Part shown: positions 1 to 6,026 of the stretch, one piece after another
How the letters are laid out: the number at the start of each line of letters is the position of its first letter
How positions within the stretch are numbered: the first letter of the stretch is position 1
DNA from: an uncultured Lachnospiraceae bacterium
Lineage (GTDB): Bacteria > Bacillota > Clostridia > Lachnospirales > Lachnospiraceae
Direction: 5' to 3'
Length of the DNA stretch: 9,212 bases
Assembly (NCBI GenBank): GCA_934432885.1
Contig: CAKRYY010000057.1
Location: 1-9,212, forward strand
The notes under the pieces: model-generated
Told to the model about the DNA's origin: nothing
The model's input: only the letters and a program-made list of their open reading frames with translations
The model's database searches: none
Made by a program: the position numbers and the translations under genes

Positions 1-432
1 GCAATTTTACCAGGAGAAGACCCTGTCCAGAAAATTCGAGATACCTTTGAAAAGGATGGCATTTCGGTATTTCCGATTTCAGCAGTTACCGGAGAAGGCG
101 TAAAGGCTCTTTTGTATCATATCAGCAGTCTCCTTTCTACAATGGATGAAAAGCCGGTCATATTTGAACAGGAATATTTTCCGGATGAGGAAATGGTTCT
201 TGATAATGAGCCTTTTTATGTTACCTATGATGCAGATGCACAGGAATACGTCGTGGAAGGACCGCGTATCGAAAAAATGCTGGGATATACGAATCTTGAG
301 AGTGAAAAGGGATTCCGTTTCTTCCAGAACTTTTTAAAGGATACCGGAATACTTGAGCAGCTTGAACAGCTTGGTATTCAGGAGGGCGATACGGTAAGGA
401 TGTACGGTCTTTCCTTTGATTATTACAGATAG
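1..432 (+). CDS. obgE: GTPase Obg/CgtA, C-terminal part (5' end outside window)
   Basis: The frame is open from base 1 to the TAG at 430-432, giving the last 143 residues of the protein. The visible part starts near the end of the G domain. It contains the G5-type motif (ISAVTGEG, encoded about 76-99), which contacts the guanine base. It then continues into the Obg C-terminal (OCT) domain with the typical run PFYVTYDADAQEYVVEGP and the closing GDTVRMYGLSFDYYR. Obg is an essential GTPase that acts on 50S ribosome assembly and stringent and stress signalling in the cytoplasm. The glycine-rich N-terminal fold and the G1-G4 motifs lie outside the window. The next gene, yhbY, begins 14 nt after the stop, and its ribosome binding site overlaps this stop codon, as expected for an operon. 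The family call is firm; completeness cannot be judged. Confidence 0.95.
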   Translation, partial: AILPGEDPVQKIRDTFEKDGISVFPISAVTGEGVKALLYHISSLLSTMDEKPVIFEQEYFPDEEMVLDNEPFYVTYDADAQEYVVEGPRIEKMLGYTNLESEKGFRFFQNFLKDTGILEQLEQLGIQEGDTVRMYGLSFDYYR

Positions 433-436
433 GAGA
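431..436 (+). promoter_or_regulatory. Ribosome binding site of yhbY, overlapping the obgE stop
   Basis: AGGAGA at 431-436 shares bases with the obgE TAG stop. It lies 4 nt before a TTG (441) and 10 nt before an ATG (447) in the same frame. The ATG gives the N-terminus usual for the family (MTLTSKQRAYLKGLA), so 447 is preferred, but the TTG cannot be excluded. Confidence 0.6.
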
Positions 437-446
437 TAGATTGATA

Positions 447-743
447 ATGACACTAACAAGCAAACAGCGCGCATATTTAAAAGGACTGGCAAGCACTCTG
501 TCTCCAGTTTTTCAGGTTGGAAAAGCAAGCCTGACGCCTGAAGTTACAGCTGCAGTGGAAGAGGCTTTTCATACAAGAGAATTAATAAAAATCGCTGTTT
601 TAAAAAACTGTATGGATGATCCCCGTCAGATTGCAGAAGCTTTGGCTGAGAGAACACATGCAACGGTTGTACATGTAATTGGCAAAAAAATTGTTTTATA
701 TAAAAAGGATAAGGATAATCCAAAGATTCTCCTGCCATTATAA
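447..743 (+). CDS. yhbY: YhbY-family RNA-binding protein (CRM domain)
   Basis: This is a 98-residue protein made of one CRM (chloroplast RNA splicing and ribosome maturation) domain, the usual full length of the family. Recognisable parts are the N-terminal SKQRAYLKGLASTL, the VFQVGKASLTPEV segment (about 21-34), the helix with HTRELIKIAVLKN (about 42-54), and the C-terminal VVHVIGKKIVLYKK (about 74-87). Family members bind RNA and associate with pre-50S particles. This fits the position between obgE and later rsfS, both of which act on the large ribosomal subunit. An in-frame TTG at 441 would add two residues; the ATG at 447 is preferred by family resemblance. nadD starts 5 nt after the stop. 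Confidence 0.92.
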   Translation: MTLTSKQRAYLKGLASTLSPVFQVGKASLTPEVTAAVEEAFHTRELIKIAVLKNCMDDPRQIAEALAERTHATVVHVIGKKIVLYKKDKDNPKILLPL

Positions 744-748
744 ATGTT

Positions 749-1390
749 ATGACACAGAAAGCCTATCAGCAGAAAAAAAGAATAGGAATTCTTGGCGGAA
801 CCTTTAATCCAATCCATATCGGGCATATCCGCTTGGCACAGCAGGCGCAAAAGCAGGAAAATCTGGATGAGGTTCTATTTATTCCAACCGGTGTTTCCTA
901 TATGAAAGATCCAAAGGAGATTCTTCCGGCAAAAGAGCGCTTGGAAATGGTCAGGTTATCCCTTCTGGAGCTTGCACATTTTTCTGCATCCGAGATTGAA
1001 ATAAAAAGAAAGGGTAATTCCTATACCATAGATACTCTGCACGAACTTCAAGCGCAGCATCCAGATGCAGAATTATTTCTGATCACAGGTGCAGATACCA
1101 TATTTTCTATAGAATATTGGAAAGATTCAGCAGGTATCTTTGCAGCCGCAAAGATTTTGGCAGCTTACCGGCCGGGAACTTCCCTTACGGAGCTGGAAAA
1201 AAAGATTGAACAACTGCGTGCAGCCTATGGTGCAGATATAAGGCTATTGGAAATGGCTCCGGTTGAGATTTCCTCGACGCAGATTCGTGCTCTCAGAGCG
1301 CAGGGAAATCCTATTTCCGGTCTGGTCATGCCGGCAGCGGAGGCTTATATACAGGAAAAAAAGTTTTACTGTTTGGATAAAATGAATTGA
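749..1390 (+). CDS. nadD: Nicotinate-nucleotide adenylyltransferase
   Basis: A 213-residue cytoplasmic enzyme that joins nicotinate mononucleotide and ATP to give deamido-NAD, the step before NAD synthetase. The nucleotidyltransferase signature GGTFNPIHIGH is at residues 16-26 (HIGH motif 23-26). LITGAD is at about 111-116, and the C-terminal ISSTQIR motif (174-180), which binds ATP phosphates, is intact. Length is normal for bacterial NadD. The start ATG is 5 nt after the yhbY stop and has no clear Shine-Dalgarno sequence, so translation may depend on ribosomes finishing yhbY. No better in-frame start was seen before the GGTF motif. The next gene, yqeK, follows after 12 nt; nadD-yqeK pairs are common in Firmicutes. 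Confidence 0.96.
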   Translation: MTQKAYQQKKRIGILGGTFNPIHIGHIRLAQQAQKQENLDEVLFIPTGVSYMKDPKEILPAKERLEMVRLSLLELAHFSASEIEIKRKGNSYTIDTLHELQAQHPDAELFLITGADTIFSIEYWKDSAGIFAAAKILAAYRPGTSLTELEKKIEQLRAAYGADIRLLEMAPVEISSTQIRALRAQGNPISGLVMPAAEAYIQEKKFYCLDKMN

Positions 1391-1402
1391 GGCGGTGATA
1401 CT

Positions 1403-1987
1403 ATGAAATTAAAACAGGCGGACATCGGAAAAATCCGAAAAGCAATGGAAAAGGCGCTGGATGCCAAGCGGTTTGAGCATACACTGGGTGTTGCCTATAC
1501 AGCAAGCTGTCTTGCAATGTGCCATAACGAAAATGTTAAAAATGCTGAATTAGCGGGACTTTTGCATGACTGCGCAAAATGTCTGGATAATTCCAAAAAA
1601 ATTAAAATATGCGAAAAGCATAATATTCACATCAATTCTATTGAAGCCAAAAACCCATTCCTGCTGCATGCCAAAGTAGGCAGCTTTCTTGCAATGGAAT
1701 ACTATGGAGTCAGAGATAAGGATATTATCAATGCAATTTTAAATCATACAACTGGCAGACCTGGAATGACAAAGCTGGAAAAGATTATTTATATTGCAGA
1801 CTATATAGAACCAAATAGAAAGCAGGCGCCGAATCTTGCCGTTATCCGCAGACTTGCCTTTGTTGATTTAGACCAGGCACTTCTCATGATTTTAGAGGAT
1901 ACGCTTTCTTATTTGGAAACTATCAAAACGGATATTGACCCAATGACACAGAAAACGTATGACTATTATAAAGAAGGAAAAAGATAA
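1403..1987 (+). CDS. yqeK: YqeK-type HD-domain bis(5'-nucleosyl)-tetraphosphatase (symmetrical)
   Basis: A 194-residue HD-superfamily hydrolase. The metal-binding set is visible: H26 (RFEHTLGV), H55-D56 (LLHDCAK), H89 (LLHAKVG), H115 (LNHTTG) and D133 (IADYIEPNR). The segment from NHTTGRPGMTKLEKIIYIADYIEP is characteristic of YqeK. Members of this family cleave Ap4A-type dinucleotides symmetrically to ADP, removing alarmones formed by aminoacyl-tRNA synthetases. That activity is family knowledge and is not shown here. A purine-rich ribosome binding site (GAGGCGG) precedes the ATG. The stop TAA shares its last A with the ATG of rsfS (TAATG), so the two are probably translationally coupled. Confidence 0.94.
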   Translation: MKLKQADIGKIRKAMEKALDAKRFEHTLGVAYTASCLAMCHNENVKNAELAGLLHDCAKCLDNSKKIKICEKHNIHINSIEAKNPFLLHAKVGSFLAMEYYGVRDKDIINAILNHTTGRPGMTKLEKIIYIADYIEPNRKQAPNLAVIRRLAFVDLDQALLMILEDTLSYLETIKTDIDPMTQKTYDYYKEGKR

Positions 1988-2343
1988 TGAAAACAATAAA
2001 GGAACTGGCAAAGAATATTGTAGAAGCACTTGAGGATAAAAAAGCAGAAGATATTCATATTATTGATATTCAGGAAATTTCCTCTATCGCAGATTATTTT
2101 ATTATTGCAAGTGGTAATAACAGAAGCCAGATTCAGGCGCTTGCAGACCACGTAGAAGAGGTGCTTGGTAAAGAAGGTCTTGCGCTGAAGCAGGTAGAAG
2201 GATATGATGCGGCGAATTGGGTTCTGATGGATTATCAGGATATTATCATTCATTTATTTGACAGGGAAAACCGGCTGTTTTATGATTTAGACCGTATCTG
2301 GAGAGATGGAAAGCTGATTGATAAGGATGCGCTTTCTTTATAA
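1987..2343 (+). CDS. rsfS: Ribosome silencing factor RsfS
   Basis: A 118-residue protein of the RsfS/Iojap/C7orf30 family. These proteins bind ribosomal protein L14 (uL14) on the 50S subunit and block joining to 30S, lowering translation in poor nutrient conditions. Family hallmarks are present: SIADYFIIASGNNRSQIQALADHV (33-56), VEGYDAANWVLMDYQDIIIHLF (70-91) and the end segment RLFYDLDRIWRDGKLI (96-111). Length is typical. The start overlaps the yqeK stop by one base, and the gene is last in its operon. In many Clostridia a LytR/CpsA-type gene lies between yqeK and rsfS; it is absent here. Confidence 0.95.
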   Translation: MKTIKELAKNIVEALEDKKAEDIHIIDIQEISSIADYFIIASGNNRSQIQALADHVEEVLGKEGLALKQVEGYDAANWVLMDYQDIIIHLFDRENRLFYDLDRIWRDGKLIDKDALSL

Positions 2344-2402
2344 AAAATCCCTTGTGTGGCATATAAAAATAAAAGACATATAAAAATATATAAGAAATTA
2401 TA

Positions 2403-2450
2403 AAAACGGTTGTCCAGACCTACAAAAAAGTGAGAGAGGGCAACCGTTTT
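2403..2450. terminator. Two-way hairpin terminator between rsfS and lexA
   Basis: The arm at 2403-2415 pairs with 2438-2450 over 13 bp (core AAAACGGTTG / CAACCGTTTT, with one G-T wobble inside) around a 22-nt loop. A T run follows on both strands: TTTT ends the plus-strand arm, and on the minus strand TTTTT is followed by a long T-rich tract. It sits between two converging genes, 59 nt after rsfS and 14 nt after lexA, and should end both transcripts. Confidence 0.75.
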
Positions 2451-2464
2451 AGCATTTCTACGGG

Positions 2465-3085
2465 TTAGGAAAATACACGGAAAATACCGTAAACTTTTCC
2501 AAGAATCTGACAGTCATCTACAATAATAGGATCCATCGTATCGTTTTCCGGCTGTAAACGAATATGTCCGTCCTCTTTATAAAAAGTCTTAACCGTTGCA
2601 GAATCATCAACAAGAGCAACTACCATATCGCCATTTCTGGCAGTATTGCACATCTGCACAAAAATCTGGTCGCCACTGAGAATACCCGCGTTAATCATGG
2701 AATCTCCCTTTACCTTAAGGACAAAGGAAGGCTCGCCCTTTGGAATAATATCAGCTGGTACAGGAAAATACTGCGTAATATTTTCCTCAGCAAGAATAGG
2801 AACGCCTGCAGCAACAGTGCCTACAACAGGGATGCTGACAGTTTCAGTACGTACCATCTGAAACGAATCATCACAAATCTCAATCGCACGCGGTTTAGTA
2901 GGGTCACGGCGAATATAGCCGTTTTTTTCAAGCGTTTCCAGATGTGAATGAACAGAGGAGGTTGATTTTAAATGAACAGCCTCGCAGATTTCGCGAACAG
3001 CGGGCGGATAGCCTCTCTGTAAAATCTCTTCCTTTATATACTCTAAAATTTCACGCTGCTTTGCTGTGATTTTGCCATATCCCAT
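2465..3085 (-). CDS. lexA: SOS repressor LexA
   Basis: A 206-residue repressor of the DNA-damage response that binds SOS boxes as a dimer and cleaves itself when activated RecA is present. An N-terminal winged helix-turn-helix (residues about 1-65, ITAKQREILEYI and PPAVREICEAVHLKSTSSVHSHL) is followed by the peptidase S24 domain. The self-cleavage bond is Ala93-Gly94 in VGTVAAGVP. The catalytic serine is S129 in KGDSM, and the lysine is K166 in SATVKTFYKEDG. All are intact and close in number to the Bacillus protein. The longest frame starts at 3100, but its ATG lies inside the GGAGG ribosome binding site of the ATG at 3085. The latter also gives the common start MGYGKITAKQ, so 3085 is chosen. 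The gene faces away from a yneA-like gene, as in Bacillus. Confidence 0.96.
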   Translation of the reverse strand: MGYGKITAKQREILEYIKEEILQRGYPPAVREICEAVHLKSTSSVHSHLETLEKNGYIRRDPTKPRAIEICDDSFQMVRTETVSIPVVGTVAAGVPILAEENITQYFPVPADIIPKGEPSFVLKVKGDSMINAGILSGDQIFVQMCNTARNGDMVVALVDDSATVKTFYKEDGHIRLQPENDTMDPIIVDDCQILGKVYGIFRVFS

Positions 3086-3093
3086 ATAAAATT

Positions 3094-3098
3094 CCTCC
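3094..3098 (-). promoter_or_regulatory. Ribosome binding site that fixes the lexA start
   Basis: On the minus strand GGAGG lies 8 nt before the ATG at 3085. It is part of an upstream in-frame ATGGAGGAA, so the five-residue longer reading frame would place the start codon on top of the ribosome binding site. This supports the shorter protein. Confidence 0.85.
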
Positions 3099-3131
3099 AT
3101 AAATGTTCACTGATAATACTTTCGTATTTTT

Positions 3132-3160
3132 AGTTTAGCATAAACGCAAGAGAAAAGCAA
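3132..3160 (-). promoter_or_regulatory. Probable lexA promoter
   Basis: On the minus strand, -35 TTGCTT (3160-3155), a 17-bp spacer and -10 TAAACT (3137-3132) are preceded by an extended -10 element (TATGC). Each hexamer is only a partial match (3/6 and 4/6), so the extended -10 carries the call. Transcription would begin near 3125 and give a leader of about 40 nt. A weak LexA half-site (GTTCG on the plus strand at 3180-3184) lies upstream of the -35. Confidence 0.45.
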
Positions 3161-3203
3161 ACATATATTCCAAAAATTTGTTCGATTTTTTGCTATAAAA
3201 TAA

Positions 3204-3232
3204 TTGACATCAGAAAATATGTTCGGTATAAT
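3204..3232 (+). promoter_or_regulatory. Perfect sigma-A type promoter of the yneA-like gene
   Basis: TTGACA (3204-3209) and TATAAT (3227-3232) are separated by exactly 17 bp, a full consensus match. The spacer holds a near-complete LexA box (GAAAATATGTTC, 3213-3224), and more boxes follow just downstream. A strong promoter held down by repressor is the expected layout for a tightly controlled SOS gene. Transcription should begin near 3239, leaving a leader of about 88 nt that contains the 3247-3271 operator dyad. Confidence 0.85.
3213..3224. promoter_or_regulatory. LexA (SOS) box, one mismatch, inside the promoter spacer
   Basis: GAAAATATGTTC matches the Gram-positive LexA box GAAC-N4-GTTC at 7 of 8 fixed positions. 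It lies between the -35 and -10 hexamers, so bound LexA would block RNA polymerase. Confidence 0.7.
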
Positions 3233-3246
3233 ACAAACATAAATAA

Positions 3247-3271
3247 GAACAAACGTTCCGAACGTTTATTC
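3247..3271. promoter_or_regulatory. Double LexA operator forming a 25-bp dyad
   Basis: Box A, GAACAAACGTTC (3247-3258), is a perfect GAAC-N4-GTTC. Box B, GAACGTTTATTC (3260-3271), has one mismatch. They are separated by a single base (3259) and mirror each other, so the whole element is an inverted repeat of 12-1-12 with one mismatched pair. The core AAACGTTC-C-GAACGTTT pairs perfectly. It sits just downstream of the predicted start of transcription of the yneA-like gene. Confidence 0.8.
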
Positions 3272-3326
3272 CAACCATTTGTTTTGAACTTATAAAATAT
3301 ACCAATGAGAGAGGCAGGGAAAGATT

Positions 3327-3689
3327 GTGAAAAGCGAAAGAAGAATTCAAAGAAACAGAATTAGACGTCAGCGGGAATTAAGAAAAAATATTCTATTATC
3401 TACACTTATGATTTGTTTTGCAGTTTCTCTGTTCTTTTCTGTGGGAAGCTTCTTATCAAATGCCAAAGCACAGGATACTGAAATTTCATATAAATATTAC
3501 GCAAGCATTCCCATCGAAAAGGGCGATACGCTTTGGTCCATCGCTCAAGAGCACATGGGAAATCATTATGATTCTGTGGAAGCATATATTGAGGAGCTTT
3601 GCAGAATTAACTCTCTGGATGCAGATGAATCTATTCTGGTAGGAGAATATCTCATTGTACCATATTACTCTACAAAATTTGTTCAATAG
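3327..3689 (+). CDS. yneA: YneA-like SOS cell division suppressor (membrane anchor plus LysM)
   Basis: A 120-residue protein with three parts: a very basic cytoplasmic N-terminus (1-20, rich in Arg/Lys), one hydrophobic segment (about 21-43), and an outside LysM domain (about 58-113, IPIEKGDTLWSIAQEHMG ... ILVGEYLIVPYY). An AKA|QD motif at 46-50 could be a signal peptidase site that releases the LysM part. This build and the divergent position next to lexA match Bacillus YneA, which halts division after DNA damage until repair is done. Sequence identity to YneA was not tested. The start is a GTG at 3327, after the purine-rich GAGAGGCAGGGA; no in-frame ATG lies nearby. Expression should be SOS-controlled through the LexA boxes at 3213-3271. 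Another LysM-anchored wall protein is the main alternative. Confidence 0.82.
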   Translation: MKSERRIQRNRIRRQRELRKNILLSTLMICFAVSLFFSVGSFLSNAKAQDTEISYKYYASIPIEKGDTLWSIAQEHMGNHYDSVEAYIEELCRINSLDADESILVGEYLIVPYYSTKFVQ

Positions 3690-3820
3690 ATGTTTTATAA
3701 TTCTCATGAATTATAATATTGTGCTTATAATTTATATTCCTAATTTGTACTCGTAATATTATATAATAATTCTCTAAAAGGGATTTATTATAAACTCCAA
3801 CCTTATTAAACTCTTAAGCG

Positions 3821-3877
3821 ACAAACGCCATAAGGACTTCCTTTTTTGTAGGATTCCTTCTGGCGTTTGTTTCTTTG
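3821..3877 (+). terminator. Strong intrinsic terminator downstream of the yneA-like gene
   Basis: ACAAACGCCA (3821-3830) pairs with TGGCGTTTGT (3861-3870). After one mismatch, AAGGA (3832-3836) pairs with TCCTT (3855-3859), and the loop is 18 nt. A T-rich tail (TTTGTTTCTTT) follows on the plus strand only, so it points away from yneA. It lies about 130 nt after that stop codon, leaving an unusually long 3' end. Confidence 0.75.
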
Positions 3878-3934
3878 AAAGCTTATATGGATGTCCCAGA
3901 GATAACAGGAAGCATGGATAAGTAGATAAATGCA

Positions 3935-3966
3935 ACTATTCGCAAAAGAACAGTTTAACGAATAGT
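3935..3966 (-). terminator. Possible weak terminator after dtd
   Basis: ACTATTCG (3935-3942) pairs perfectly with CGAATAGT (3959-3966) around a 16-nt loop, 27 nt past the dtd stop. The minus-strand tail (TGCATTTATC) is only moderately T-rich, so the terminator role is tentative. Confidence 0.4.
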
Positions 3967-3993
3967 ACGTGTATTTCAAAGACACCTATAATC

Positions 3994-4449
3994 TTATGGA
4001 TGCAGGATTTCCTCAGAATCAAGCACAATGGTAAAGGGTCCGTCATTGATAAGGCTTACTTTCATGTCTGCGCCGAATTCTCCATGTGCAACCTTTGGGC
4101 AGCTTTTCTGGCATAAGGCAATCATATATTCATACAATGCGTTTGCATGCGCAGGCTTTCCGGCACGGATAAAGCTGGGTCTGTTTCCCTTTCTGCAGTC
4201 TGCATATAATGTAAATTGTGAAATCAGTAAAAGTCCACCCTGAACATCTGCCAGTGATAAATTGGTTTTTCCAGCTGCATCTTCAAAAATTCGAAGATTT
4301 AACATTTTCTGAACCATTTTGTCAACCGTCTGTTCGGTGTCCGTGTCACTGATACCAATCAGTACAACATATCCTTTTTCAACACTGCCTATAACCTCAT
4401 GATTTACAGATACAGAACCTTCCGTTACACGTTGAATAACAAGCTTCAT
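3994..4449 (-). CDS. dtd: D-aminoacyl-tRNA deacylase
   Basis: A 151-residue enzyme of the DTD family, the usual length. It removes D-amino acids (and glycine wrongly attached to tRNA-Ala) from tRNAs, protecting translation. The two signature motifs are present: SQFTLYAD at 77-84, and the Gly-cisPro-type motif at 135-140, read here as NDGPFT. The N-terminus [15 protein letters not shown] is typical. The start at 4449 is preceded on the minus strand by AAAGGAT about 10 nt upstream. In many Firmicutes dtd follows relA; here it stands after an AI-2E-type permease gene on the same strand, with a terminator-like repeat between them, so it probably has its own promoter. None could be assigned with confidence in the A/T-rich gap. 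Confidence 0.95.
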   Translation of the reverse strand: MKLVIQRVTEGSVSVNHEVIGSVEKGYVVLIGISDTDTEQTVDKMVQKMLNLRIFEDAAGKTNLSLADVQGGLLLISQFTLYADCRKGNRPSFIRAGKPAHANALYEYMIALCQKSCPKVAHGEFGADMKVSLINDGPFTIVLDSEEILHP

Positions 4450-4481
4450 AATTTTATAATCCTTTGCTTATTTTTATTGTT

Positions 4482-4532
4482 AAAAAAATCACAAATAAAA
4501 ATCACAAATAAAAATCTTAATTTGTGATTTTT
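4482..4532 (-). terminator. A/T-rich terminator with a duplicated 3' arm, end of the permease gene
   Basis: Read on the minus strand, the arm 4532-4520 (AAAAATCACAAAT) pairs over 13 bp with 4509-4497 (ATTTGTGATTTTT) across a 10-nt loop. The 3' arm is then repeated by a 13-bp tandem duplication (units 4488-4500 and 4501-4513) and runs into seven T. Either copy could pair with the single 5' arm. It lies 15 nt after the permease stop and about 33 nt before the dtd start. Confidence 0.65.
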
Positions 4533-4547
4533 TAAATACGACAATAT

Positions 4548-5966
4548 CTACTGTTTATTTTCAGAGTCTGAGGAGTCCAAAGTCTCTACGTTGATATCCT
4601 CTTTGTTTCGTTTTTTCTTCTTTAAAAGGAGCCAGGAATCCCCGAAGCCAATTTGTTCTTCTGAAGAAGTTTCGCCGCTGCTCTTCTTCTGGCGGCTGCT
4701 ATGCGGCTCATACTGCGTAAAAGCACCGTTCTCCCCAATACTGCGGACGCTGACATATTCTGATGTGGCGATGGGAAGATTACGTTCCTCTAATTTTCGG
4801 TCTGTAACGGCTCTGATGCCGGCATAGATAACTGCAAATACAGGGACACCGATTACCATGCCTAAAACGCCCATAAGCCCTCCAAAGAAGGTAATCGCGA
4901 AGATAACCCAGAAGCTGTTTAGTCCAGTAGAATCTCCGAGAATCTTTGGACCGAGAATATTGCCGTCAAATTGCTGTAATACCAGGATAAAAATAATAAA
5001 GTACAGACACTGAGGCGGATTTACCATCAAAATCAGGAGCGCACTTGGAATTGCACCCATATAAGGACCGAAAAAGGGAATTACATTCGTTACACCGACG
5101 ATAACGCTGATAAGAACTGGATATGGTGTACCCATTAAAAGTGTTCCGAAATAACAGATGATGCCAATGATGATGGAATCAACAATTTTTCCGCCGATAA
5201 AACCGATAAAGGTTCTGTGGATAAACCGTACATTGGAAACGAAAACATTGGCAGTATCCACCTGAAACAAAGAGTATACGATTTTCTTTCCCTGACCTGC
5301 AAAGGTCTCTTTTCCATTAAGCAGGTAAATAGATATGATAAATCCGATAAGAAGGTTCCAGAGTGCCTTTGCAAAGCCGATGACACTGCCGATAACGCCG
5401 GTGGAAACCATGCGCAGAACCTGATTTGCCTGCGGAATCAGGTTTGAAGTAACCCAGTCCTCTACCTTTGCGGAATACCTGTTCAGCAGAGAAAGCATCG
5501 TTGCCTCAAGGTCAGGATTATTGTCAAAAATTCCCAAAATCCAGTCATTCAGATTTTGCAGATAATAAGGGAACTGCTGAATGATGCTCTGGATACTCGT
5601 AATCAACTGCGGAATTAAAATGGAGAAAAAACAGTATAAAAAGAAAAAGGTAAGCAACATTGTAAGAAGTACGCTGAGCTTACGCATATTTCTCTTACAG
5701 CGTATGCTCGGCGATTGCTTGTTTTTAGAAAGTGCTGCATAAGCAGGAAACAGGCATTTCTTTTCAATCAGATTTAATACTGGTGAAAGCAGGTAAGCAA
5801 CGATAAAGCCATCAATAACCGGCATGGTAATATTCAGGATGGTTTTCAGCGTATCAAACAAGCTGCTGCTGTGAAATAAAAGATAATAAAAAAGGATACC
5901 GCCGCAGACGACAAGCAATGCAGTAATCCCCCAATGCAGATATTTTTTGTCCCAGTGAAATTTCAT
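4548..5966 (-). CDS. AI-2E family transporter (putative permease)
   Basis: A 472-residue inner membrane protein with the AI-2E/PerM fold. Hydrophobic segments lie at about 12-31, 42-62, 97-119, 196-216, 258-277, 283-304, 305-332 and 350-385. Between segments 3 and 4 is the usual long amphipathic region (about 120-195). The family's conserved stretches are clear: PVLISVIVGVTNVIPFFGPYMGAIPS (283-308) and GNILGPKILGDSTGLNSFWV (335-353). The name comes from E. coli TqsA, which exports autoinducer-2, but most members have unknown cargo and some act as ion antiporters, so no substrate is assigned. The last 87 residues (386-472) form a charged, Ser/Lys/Glu-rich cytoplasmic tail including KKKKRNKED, longer than in many relatives. 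The start ATG is the only reasonable one; the nearest ribosome binding site (AAAGGATGG) is rather far upstream. Confidence 0.88.
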   Translation of the reverse strand: MKFHWDKKYLHWGITALLVVCGGILFYYLLFHSSSLFDTLKTILNITMPVIDGFIVAYLLSPVLNLIEKKCLFPAYAALSKNKQSPSIRCKRNMRKLSVLLTMLLTFFFLYCFFSILIPQLITSIQSIIQQFPYYLQNLNDWILGIFDNNPDLEATMLSLLNRYSAKVEDWVTSNLIPQANQVLRMVSTGVIGSVIGFAKALWNLLIGFIISIYLLNGKETFAGQGKKIVYSLFQVDTANVFVSNVRFIHRTFIGFIGGKIVDSIIIGIICYFGTLLMGTPYPVLISVIVGVTNVIPFFGPYMGAIPSALLILMVNPPQCLYFIIFILVLQQFDGNILGPKILGDSTGLNSFWVIFAITFFGGLMGVLGMVIGVPVFAVIYAGIRAVTDRKLEERNLPIATSEYVSVRSIGENGAFTQYEPHSSRQKKSSGETSSEEQIGFGDSWLLLKKKKRNKEDINVETLDSSDSENKQ

Positions 5967-6026
5967 ATAATAGGTTCCATCCTTTTGCGTTTACTTATTA
6001 GTTACTGCTTATTTCATATTGTTTAC

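Larger units (their letters stand above)
3690..3993. other. Gene-free A/T-rich intergenic stretch with hairpins
   Basis: No convincing coding region was found in these 304 bases. The first 130 are strongly A/T-rich. They include a 9-bp stem with a TCAT loop (3695-3703 with 3708-3716) that lacks a T run, and a lone TATAAT at 3762-3767 without a good -35. A strong terminator (3821-3877) and a smaller hairpin near the end of dtd (3935-3966) follow. The stretch between them has short open frames only, such as 12 codons from 3887. Confidence 0.6.

Noticed and set aside
2360..2388. Direct repeat of CATATAAAAATA (2360-2371 and 2377-2388).
   Set aside because: Low-complexity A/T sequence after rsfS, with no linked structure; chance is a sufficient explanation.
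2564..2947. 127-codon plus-strand open frame opposite lexA.
   Set aside because: It is an antisense shadow of lexA; its composition follows the complement of the lexA codons.
3086..3100. Longer lexA start at 3100 (five extra residues).
   Set aside because: Its ATG is part of the GGAGG ribosome binding site of the ATG at 3085, and family members begin MGYGKIT.
3247..3271. The 25-bp dyad as a dif/Xer recombination site.
   Set aside because: The size is similar, but it consists of two GAAC-N4-GTTC type boxes next to lexA and has a one-base centre instead of the 6-8 bp of a dif site.
3887..3925. 12-codon open frame in the gap before dtd.
   Set aside because: No ribosome binding site, no recognisable sequence, and too short to stand apart from chance.
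4484..4516. Short tandem repeats as a CRISPR-like array.
   Set aside because: Only two full 13-bp units with no spacers; they are part of an A/T-rich terminator.
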